From positions 28,896 to 92,895 of the forward strand of contig CAJUFK010000002.1 of assembly GCA_910585535.1 (NCBI GenBank): DNA of 64,000 bases, written 5' to 3'. Shown one piece after another: positions 58,357 to 64,000 of the stretch; the stretch's first letter is position 1, and each line of letters begins with the position of its first letter. Source of the DNA: an uncultured Angelakisella sp. Its GTDB lineage: Bacteria; Bacillota; Clostridia; Oscillospirales; Ruminococcaceae. The translations under genes were made by a program, and so were the position numbers. The notes beneath the pieces are model-generated. The model did no database searches, was not told the origin of the DNA, and worked only from the letters and a program-made list of their open reading frames with translations.

Positions 58357-59021
58357 TGCCTCAAGAAACAGAAAAAATTGAAAAGCGTAATGTGATTTTC
58401 TGCGAGGGCATGGATGAAAAATATTTTCTGATCCATTATTTGAACAGTGAGGAGATGAAGGAATACTCTATCCTCTCCAATGATATTCAAGTGATTGATT
58501 TTGGCGGGAATGAAGAACTGGAAAGAAAACTCGAGCTTTTGAAAATTTCCCCGGGATTTAATCAGATAAAATTTCTTCTCATTATTCGGGATGCGGAAAA
58601 CGATGCCAAGAAGGCAGTAATGCAAATACAAAACAGTTTACGAAAAAATGGATTTCCTGTTCCAAAAGGTCCGGGAGAATGGGAATCAAAAGAAAGTGAC
58701 ATAACCATAGGATTCCTTCTTTTTCCAACCTGTAGCGATATAGCAGACGCTGGTACATTAGAGGATCTGTGTCTTTCTATCTTGAAGCAAGCGGATCATC
58801 TTACCATGACCAAAGAGGTCCAACTGTTTTTGGAGCATCTGCATGGAGAGTATCAGCGGGAATTTCCCCATAAACATAAAACGGTGCTTCATACCTACTT
58901 TTCCATTACAGACCAGCTTGTTGGTATGAAAATTGGTGAGGCTGCAAAGGCCCAAGCCTTTGATTGGAACAGCCCCAATTTGGAATTTCTAAAAAATTTT
59001 TTACTGAAAATGGCCCCTTGA
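58356..59021 (+). CDS. DUF3226/TOPRIM-like effector of the ATPase pair
   Basis: 221 residues. NVIFCEGMDEKYFLIHYL carries the conserved Glu of TOPRIM-like folds, and FLLIIRDAENDAKKA the Asp-x-x-x-Asp set; IQVIDFGGNEEL lies between. This is the DUF3226 pattern. In related two-gene systems the ATPase holds the TOPRIM protein inactive until a phage trigger appears. Defence function is inferred from architecture and the location next to an integration hotspot. Confidence 0.72.
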   Translation: MPQETEKIEKRNVIFCEGMDEKYFLIHYLNSEEMKEYSILSNDIQVIDFGGNEELERKLELLKISPGFNQIKFLLIIRDAENDAKKAVMQIQNSLRKNGFPVPKGPGEWESKESDITIGFLLFPTCSDIADAGTLEDLCLSILKQADHLTMTKEVQLFLEHLHGEYQREFPHKHKTVLHTYFSITDQLVGMKIGEAAKAQAFDWNSPNLEFLKNFLLKMAP

Positions 59022-59095
59022 ATTTACTGTAGTGGAACAACTCGTAAATCGGGGACATGGCATACTGGTGAAAATAACTTGAACACAAAACAGTA

Positions 59096-59123
59096 AAAGA
59101 CCTCCGGCGGTTCGGGGGTCTTT
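59096..59123 (+). terminator. Terminator after the ATPase/DUF3226 pair
   Basis: AAAGACC with CCG pairs with CGGGGGTCTTT, followed by CCTTCTTTTA. Lies 75 bp downstream of the DUF3226 stop. Confidence 0.8.
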
Positions 59124-59160
59124 CCTTCTTTTACACTTTCTATTGCTGTTTGTTCTACCT

Positions 59161-59451
59161 TTATACTCCTTGGAGATCACCGTCGTTGTCATCCATACAT
59201 TCCGCCATCATTCGGACCCCCAGCCGGAAACCTAAGATAAAGTTTTCCTGTGCAGTGATGCCGCTCATAAGGTGCTGTGTGTCAGTTAGTTCTTCAAGGA
59301 TATTCTGCTCGGCCTTGTCCAGCCTTTTTATAAGCTGCGCTACGCAGTCTGCGGCCTTGCCTACCAACCGCCGCAGTTCTGAATCAGGGGCCATTTTCTG
59401 TTCGTCTGGTGCAAGGTTGCCGTGGTAGAAGTCTTCCAAAAGTTTTCGCAT
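59161..59451 (-). CDS. DUF6809-like small protein
   Basis: 96 residues. MRKLLEDFYHGNLAPDEQKMAPDSELRRL, coiled middle and FILGFRLGVRMMAECMDDNDG match a small helical family frequent in clostridial mobile DNA. Function unknown. Overlaps the end of the frame at 59361-59615 and is probably expressed from the promoter at 59700-59728. Confidence 0.6.
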   Translation of the reverse strand: MRKLLEDFYHGNLAPDEQKMAPDSELRRLVGKAADCVAQLIKRLDKAEQNILEELTDTQHLMSGITAQENFILGFRLGVRMMAECMDDNDGDLQGV

Positions 59452-59615
59452 TTTTCTGCCCTTTCACCCTTCGTGTTAATAAATGCCTGCGTTTTCTTGA
59501 CCTTCGTCAAAATGCTGGTTACGGTCTGACTTACTTTGCCGCGCTCTGCCCGGCTCCGGAGGTTTTGAAGTATCAAAATGTTCTCTGCGATGCTTTGATT
59601 TTCAGCCTCTTGCAT
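59361..59615 (-). CDS. Small protein, possibly frameshifted at its N-terminus
   Basis: 84-residue frame from ATG 59615 without a clear ribosome site. A good site (AAAGGAGG before ATG at about 59659) opens an 11-codon frame that stops just before; one base shift would join them as ...FPNGLMQEAENQSIAENILILQNLR. Either an upstream leader peptide or a frameshifted gene. The last 25 residues overlap the DUF6809-like gene and may be non-native. Confidence 0.4.
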   Translation of the reverse strand: MQEAENQSIAENILILQNLRSRAERGKVSQTVTSILTKVKKTQAFINTKGERAEKCENFWKTSTTATLHQTNRKWPLIQNCGGW

Positions 59616-59689
59616 AAGCCCATTAGGAAATGCAAGGTCCCAATCTCACTTGGGCCATGGACATCCTCCTTTCTAGGTGGCTATCCACC

Positions 59690-59739
59690 TGTTGGCAATA
59701 CTATAACACACAATTTAATTGCTGTCAATATGTTGGCAA
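59690..59739 (-). promoter_or_regulatory. Promoter flanked by TGTTGGCAA direct repeats
   Basis: On the minus strand TTGACA (complement of 59723-59728), 17 bp, TATAGT (complement of 59700-59705). TGTTGGCAA occurs at 59690-59698 and 59731-59739, 41 bp (about four helical turns) apart, flanking both ends. The Arc-like protein at 59804-60010 is a candidate binder. Confidence 0.65.
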
Positions 59740-59803
59740 AAACTTTTCAAAAATGTTTTTTGGTGTTACTATGTTGTCATATTGGAAACAGGAGGTAGTT
59801 AAT

Positions 59804-60010
59804 ATGCCAAACGCTCCCCACAAGAAGCCGCAGTATGGCTTGCGAATTTCGTCAGAAATCATGGATAAGCTGAAGTACATTGCAGACCGTTCCGGCCGTT
59901 CTGCCAACAAGGAAATTGAGCAGCTTATTATTCAGCACATTGAAACATGGGAAAAAGCGCATGGTCCTATTTTGTTTGATGATGGTTTTGTTCCTCGCTC
60001 AAGGTCATAA
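59804..60010 (+). CDS. Arc-like ribbon-helix-helix regulator
   Basis: 68 residues, ATG at 59804 with AGGAGG 8 bases upstream. YGLRISSEIMDKLKYIADRSGRSANKEIEQLIIQHIETWEK is an Arc/MetJ-type ribbon-helix-helix: one beta strand that pairs in the dimer and reads the DNA groove. Diverges from the promoter with TGTTGGCAA repeats at 59690-59739, which it may repress. Confidence 0.78.
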   Translation: MPNAPHKKPQYGLRISSEIMDKLKYIADRSGRSANKEIEQLIIQHIETWEKAHGPILFDDGFVPRSRS

Positions 60011-60053
60011 TTTTCAGTGTATGGAAACGGACTCCCCGCCCATTTGCCTCCCG

Positions 60054-61414
60054 CTAGAGTTGGTCTTTCAGTTTTGCAGGCCGTTCAGCGTTTCGGGAAG
60101 GAAACGCAGGCTGTTGACCCCTGGTACGCAGACAAAGAGGGCGTCGCCCAGAAAATAGCTGTGCAAGCTCTTTTTCATAGTCTCGAAGTTCTTCTTCCGT
60201 CCTTGTCCGTTGTCCCTGGAGACGGGTCAGTAGCACAGAGCGGTTTTCTCCACATCCTCCTTGTGGAACTGCTCAAAGGTTTCCCTTGCCTGGACCTCCA
60301 GGCTTTTCAAATCGTTCAGCTGTGACCGCAGCCCCTGGCCTCGTGAGGTGACCTCCCCCAGCTTTTGCCGGAGATCATCCTGGGCCTGGGCTACCGCGTC
60401 AGCCGGGAGCGGCTGTTTACAGGTGGGGCAAACCGCGCCGGGCTGGGTGCGGGAAAGCATGGCGGTCACCTGCTTATGCTCCACAGCAGCGGCCTGGAGC
60501 GCCGTTTGGGTCTCGGCCAGGGCAGCGGTGAATTTGCCCTCGTAGCCTTTCACCTGCAGCCGTTCCTGGGCCAGTTCTGCCTGGCGAAGCTGCTCCAACA
60601 ATTCCGGGGGGACCTCCTCCGGCTTGTCCCGAAGCAGCTCCTCGTACCGCAGGTGCAGCCCTTCCAGCTGTTTTTCCAGGGCGGGGCGGTCAATACCGGC
60701 CTCCCTTTTCTGTTCCAAAATGCTGATCTGGGCTTCAAGCTGGGCCAACTGTTCTTTTCCTTGGGCGACAGCCTCCCGGTTCTCTTTCTGCTGCCGGATC
60801 AGCTGGACCTTCTGGCTCTCCAGCACCAGCTTTCCTTCCTCCAGGTCCCGAATTTCTTCCCGCATGGTTTTCAGGAAGGTCTCCGGCGACAGAAGTGACA
60901 CATTTTCCAAGAGCGCCTGCTCCGGCTGGGTGAGCCGTTCCAGCACCGTTTTGTGGTCGATAAGGGGCAGGTTTTTCTGAAGGAGAGCCTGTCCATCGTT
61001 CCCCAGGGTTTCAATGAAATACAGAGGATTGAAGATGGAGAGAAATTCGTCCCGTTCGCCAAACATCCTGGCAAGGTCGGCCTGCCGGATGGCATAGCCG
61101 TCCCAGGTGATCTGCATCTTATCCCGTTTCCGGGTACGGACCAGCTCGTGAGAAGCGCCCTTGTCGTCCTCGATCCACAGGTGGATCTCAATGTCTGGAA
61201 GGGTTTCGCAGTAGAGCTTGTCGATGTGGGCTCCGCCGAAACGGTCTTGGCCAGTGATGGCAAAGGCGATGGCGTCTGCCACCGAGGTTTTCCCGGCGTG
61301 ATTGGCCCCGGTGACAAAGCTCACCGGGCCGAAGTCAAAGGTCTGCTCCTCCCGGAAGCACTTGAAGCCGGAGACGGATAAACTGGTGATTTGAAACCCG
61401 CTGATTTTTTCCAT
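60054..61414 (-). pseudogene. Decayed SMC/Rad50-like paralogue
   Basis: Codes for 395 residues before a stop at 60227: P-loop GANHAGKTS and CPTC hook as in the gene at 1-1615, and many shared blocks (SIFNPLYFIE, LHLRYDELLRDKP-like). The frame breaks near EKTA: removing two bases (CT) restores a frame VLLTRLQGQRTRTEEELRDYEKELAQLF, which runs on to about 60150 and matches the intact copy, after which homology is lost. So it carries both a frameshift and a C-terminal deletion. Confidence 0.8.
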
Positions 61415-61426
61415 GCTGTTTCCTCC

Positions 61427-62224
61427 TTACGCGGCGATCTCATAGCTTTCCAGCAGATTGACCACCTCGTTGTTTCTGCCTCGCTGGGGATTCAGCCGCA
61501 CATTCCGCAGACAGATGCCCTGGGCCAGTTGCCGGTCGTCTCCGGGCCGCAGGCAGACGATCTGCCGTCCCTGCCGGTCGCAGAGACTGAGGGCGGTGAC
61601 TTTTCCATCCGGGGAGAGCTTCCGATCCTGGACGGTGTAATCGAAGGCAAAGGTGCCGGCCTTGGTCGGCGGCAAAGTGGCAGGAGCCGCTGCCGGTCTG
61701 GGGGTGGCTGCTCCCTGGGGTGCCGTCTTTTGCGGTGCCGGGGCTTTCCCCTGGAGCATATGGGCATACCGAGCGTCCAGGGATCTGCGGCCAGCCTCGG
61801 TGATATAGCAGTTTTTCCCTTTCTGCTCCACATCCACCCAGACAGCGCCCATCGAGTAGAGGTAGCGGCCGATGCCCCACTGGACAGCGGCCCGTTTGAA
61901 GGAATCGGAAAGCCCGCCCTTCACCGGTTCGATGTCGCTGTTTTCGGCCCCATCGGTTTTAGTGACCCACTCCTTGCGCTCCTCATCGTAGATGGAGAGG
62001 GCGCAGAGCTGGGAGCCCTTGCCGATCTGGTGCCAGGGGGAAAACTCGGTTTTCCAGTGGAAGGGCCCCACCGTTTCGTCCAGCCGCTTCTGGATGGCCC
62101 GGCTGGTGAGGAAGGCCACCGCCAGCCCCCGGCTTTTGTCCTGAGTGGTCTGCTGGATGCGCCATTCCACATCCTGCGCCTCAAAGGGGGCGGTGAGTCG
62201 TTTGGTCAGTTCCTGCTCGTTCAT
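61427..62224 (-). CDS. Rad52/Rad22-like paralogue
   Basis: 265 residues, ATG at 62224 with AAAGGAG 7 bases upstream. Same layout as 1673-2497: WRIQQTTQDKSRGLAVAFLTSRAIQKRLDETVGPFHWKTEFSPWHQIG, SDSFKRAAVQWGIGRYLY, linker, C-terminal domain ending VNLLESYEIAA. Appears intact though both neighbours are broken. It sits right of the att site in a remnant of a related element, in the same orientation. Confidence 0.8.
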   Translation of the reverse strand: MNEQELTKRLTAPFEAQDVEWRIQQTTQDKSRGLAVAFLTSRAIQKRLDETVGPFHWKTEFSPWHQIGKGSQLCALSIYDEERKEWVTKTDGAENSDIEPVKGGLSDSFKRAAVQWGIGRYLYSMGAVWVDVEQKGKNCYITEAGRRSLDARYAHMLQGKAPAPQKTAPQGAATPRPAAAPATLPPTKAGTFAFDYTVQDRKLSPDGKVTALSLCDRQGRQIVCLRPGDDRQLAQGICLRNVRLNPQRGRNNEVVNLLESYEIAA

Positions 62225-62350
62225 AGGGAAACTCCTTTCATACTCATTTTCGATAAATCGAAAATACGCATGCTGCGCGTGCTGGCGTCGCTTCGCGCCG
62301 CCTCGTCTGATCGAAACTCCATTTTAAGGAATTGTGATTGGATTTTCGGA

Positions 62351-62572
62351 TCATCTCAGAAAATCCTTCAAAGTCCGTCCACTGGGGATGAGGACTTTTT
62401 CGTAGTAGTGATCCGGGCTTTTGTCCTTCATATATTCCAGAAGGTCCCGGTGTTCCAGCTTCAGCTGGTTGTTGCGTGAAGTAAAGTGGTCATCGTTGTT
62501 AGGCATCTCCAAGATCAGGTAAGGCAGGGAGGCCAGGGTGTGCAGGCTTTTGCATCTATTATCAGACTCCAA
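62351..62572 (-). pseudogene. C-terminal remnant of an E2-fold (PRTRC B-like) gene
   Basis: Encodes SLHTLASLPYLILEMPNNDD and DLLEYMKDKSPDHYYEKVLIPSGRTLKDFLR, matching residues about 155-218 of the protein at 2511-3176. The part with the candidate catalytic cysteine is lost, so it cannot work as an E2. Marks the left-to-right limit of the remnant block. Confidence 0.78.
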
Positions 62573-62601
62573 AAGCGCAAGCCAATATTATGCAGACAAA
62601 T

Positions 62602-62656
62602 TACGGTATTTTATTTACCGTATTATATTGACATGCTGTGTCAACTGTGCTATACT
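62602..62656 (+). promoter_or_regulatory. Promoter with palindrome before the XRE-like gene
   Basis: TACGGTA (62602-62608) and TACCGTA (62616-62622) form a 21-base palindrome directly upstream of TTGACA (62628-62633), 17 bp, TATACT (62651-62656). Likely an autoregulatory operator. Confidence 0.7.
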
Positions 62657-62677
62657 CTGTTCATGAGGTGAGCCTTA

Positions 62678-63154
62678 TTGGAAAAGTTCGATGAAAGCAA
62701 ACTCGTACGAATGAAAAAACACCTATCAGTTATCCGAAGAGTGGCCGGGTGGACAGCAGAGGAGATGGGAGAACATATAGGAGTTAAACGGCAGACTATC
62801 AGCAGCTTGGAAAAGAATCCCAACTATCCCATGACAAAAACACAATATATCGCAATTAGGGCTGTTTTATACTACAAAATGGAGAAGGAGCAAAATCAAA
62901 CACTTCGCGATTTGGTTGATATTCTGATAGTAAAGGATGATTTGTCGGAAGAAGAACTGAAGGAAGTTGATAAAGCGGTTGAAGAAGTTTCTCAAAAAAA
63001 CGGGCGGGCCATTAACTCTGCCGCAATGACTGTGGGGCTTACGATGGCTCTTGGGGCTATTGGTTTCGCAATCGGAGGTATGCCGACCGCAACTATGGTG
63101 GCATTTCAAGCAACAAGAATGGTTAGCAACCAAATCCAAAATCCAAAGAGATAG
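62678..63154 (+). CDS. XRE-like regulator with C-terminal membrane-like region
   Basis: 158 residues from a TTG at 62678 with GAGGTG upstream. HTH at IRRVAGWTAEEMGEHIGVKRQTISSLEKNP; a helical middle; then AAMTVGLTMALGAIGFAIGGMPTATMVAF, a hydrophobic segment that could insert into the membrane. A membrane-tethered repressor is possible. Followed 12 bp later by a small gene. Confidence 0.72.
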   Translation: MEKFDESKLVRMKKHLSVIRRVAGWTAEEMGEHIGVKRQTISSLEKNPNYPMTKTQYIAIRAVLYYKMEKEQNQTLRDLVDILIVKDDLSEEELKEVDKAVEEVSQKNGRAINSAAMTVGLTMALGAIGFAIGGMPTATMVAFQATRMVSNQIQNPKR

Positions 63155-63166
63155 GAGGTATATAGA

Positions 63167-63427
63167 ATGGGCCTTGACTGCAAAATCTTGGATTTAATAA
63201 GCTCAAGCGCAGGAAAAGCAGCTCCGTATATGACAAGAGGCTTAAGAGAAATCGGGAATGGTAGTATGGCAGAAGGAATTTCTGCTATAAGGGATTATTC
63301 CATAAAGTATGGAATGGAACTTGGCGAAAAAACTGGCATAAAAAAGGTTTGGGGCTTGGGATTTGTACCATGGGGGTGTTATGGTGTGCAACCAAAATTT
63401 TGGAGGATTTTCGCAAATACAAAATAG
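63167..63427 (+). CDS. Small protein, probably frameshifted into 63349-63567
   Basis: 86 residues (ATG at 63167, AGGAGG upstream) similar to no family I know. A second frame from about 63349 to 63567 continues with LGICTMGVLWCATKILEDFRKYKIEQIEALRVVEQQIKN, which reads as a natural continuation of EKTGIKK with a membrane segment and coiled coil. The overlap suggests one original gene split by a one-base shift near 63347, or two coupled genes. Confidence 0.5.
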   Translation: MGLDCKILDLISSSAGKAAPYMTRGLREIGNGSMAEGISAIRDYSIKYGMELGEKTGIKKVWGLGFVPWGCYGVQPKFWRIFANTK

Positions 63428-63619
63428 AACAGATTGAAGCGCTTCGAGTAGTAGAGCAACAGATAAAAAATACTGACACAAAATTTGAATCTATACAGAC
63501 TAATGAAGAAACATCTTTCTGTAAAAAGAAAGCTGAATATGAAGATAGAGAAGAGGTAGTAACTTAGTGTGAAAGATACTCGGATAAGAGGTGCACGTGA
63601 AAAGGGCGCAAAAAGCCAG

Positions 63620-63645
63620 CCCCGAAAAGCAGGAAATTTTCGGGG
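63620..63645. repeat. Perfect inverted repeat beside the IS110-like remnant
   Basis: CCCCGAAAA (63620-63628) and TTTTCGGGG (63637-63645). Lies 25 bp from the transposase stop; either its terminator or part of the insertion-sequence end. Confidence 0.55.
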
Positions 63646-63669
63646 AGGATAGCAAGATATCAAAAGCGG

Positions 63670-64000
63670 CTAACTCACTTTAAGCCCTTGAGCTTCAAGG
63701 AAACGAACAGCCTGTTTCACAGCTTTTTGAAGTTGCTGTTGTTTGAGATGCTCGGGCATATCAACCTTGAACAGGTCAACAGGATTCCAGATCTCCCCGG
63801 TGGAAAGCATAGAGAAAATGGCAGTCAAAATCATTCTGGCAATGGCGATAATGGCCCGTTTCTTGCCCCGGCGTTTGGCAATACGCTCATATTTCAGAGC
63901 ATAGTACGGATTCAGCTTGTCTTTCACAGCAGCGTGGGCAACCTACACCAAGGCAGGCTTGAGATAAACACCAGCGCGTGAAATGCGGACAGACTTCTTC
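63670..64000 (-). pseudogene. IS110-family transposase, C-terminal part with in-frame stop
   Basis: The minus strand reads SVRISRAGVYLKPALV, stop, VAHAAVKDKLNPYYALKYERIAKRRGKKRAIIAIARMILTAIFSML...GEIWNPVDLF, the conserved C-terminal domain of IS110/IS116/IS902 transposases. A TAG (complement of 63943-63945) interrupts it where the family usually has Gln. The N-terminal catalytic part lies beyond the window end. Confidence 0.8.

Overview
The window looks like most of one large conjugative element from a gut Clostridia (Oscillospiraceae/Ruminococcaceae-like) genome. The backbone is GC-rich Firmicutes DNA with strong AGGAGG ribosome sites and very tight overlapping operons. It carries a Gram-positive type IV secretion set (VirD4, VirB4, PrgI, VirB6 and VirB2-like), sortase-linked surface proteins, a RepA_N-type initiator and ParAB. 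At 57099-57145 lies the 3' part of an initiator tRNA (CAU anticodon, CCA encoded), which I read as the attachment site at the right end of the element. The relaxase, integrase and other end are not in the window.

Layout. 1-8905 (minus): an SMC/Rad50-like ATPase, a Rad52-like annealing protein, an E2-fold protein, small unknowns, an N6-adenine-type methyltransferase, a bactofilin-like protein, a ThiF/E1-like adenylase and a JAB/JAMM peptidase. Together these form a PRTRC-like prokaryotic ubiquitin-type conjugation cassette. 9.2-15.0 kb (plus): cargo with two paralogous pairs of a secreted small protein and a leaderless partner, both from near-identical promoters with the same operator, followed by a BlaR1-like sensor protease, a MecI/BlaI-like repressor and an XRE regulator. 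15.0-23.0 kb (minus): VWA and MoxR (RavA/ViaA-like) proteins, SSB, a sigma-like protein, a DNA sliding clamp and a large helicase. The two minus-strand operons share a duplicated promoter and attenuator-like leader. 23.3-27.6 kb: an AT-rich four-gene island (Gp88-like Cys-rich protein, guanylate kinase fused to methyltransferase, HhH-GPD glycosylase-fold protein, U32-like TIM-barrel protein) that looks like an undescribed base or nucleotide modification pathway.

27.7-38.9 kb: S1-domain protein, RepA_N initiator, an AT-rich HEPN-like orphan, then VirD4, VirB4 and PrgI. 38.9-39.7 kb: an MNT/HEPN toxin-antitoxin pair on the plus strand. 39.7-51.7 kb: C39-like peptidase, VirB6/TrbL-like protein, VirB2-like protein, a 1613-residue thioester/Cna_B adhesin, CAP lipoprotein, sortase, a membrane protein and a Gp49/RelE-like protein. 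51.9-56.7 kb: AAA_14/DUF4143 ATPase, an AlbA_2-type regulator and ParB-ParA, with a recurring 22-26 bp palindrome that may be a centromere site.

Right of the att site are an AAA ATPase/DUF3226 defence-like pair, small regulators, then a decayed copy of the SMC/Rad52/E2 block from 1-3.2 kb, showing that a related element once lay next door, and finally an XRE protein and a broken IS110-family transposase. How the genes work together: ParAB, RepA, SSB, clamp and helicase maintain the element; the T4SS and adhesin transfer it; the Ub-like cassette and the modification island are accessory biochemistry of unknown benefit.
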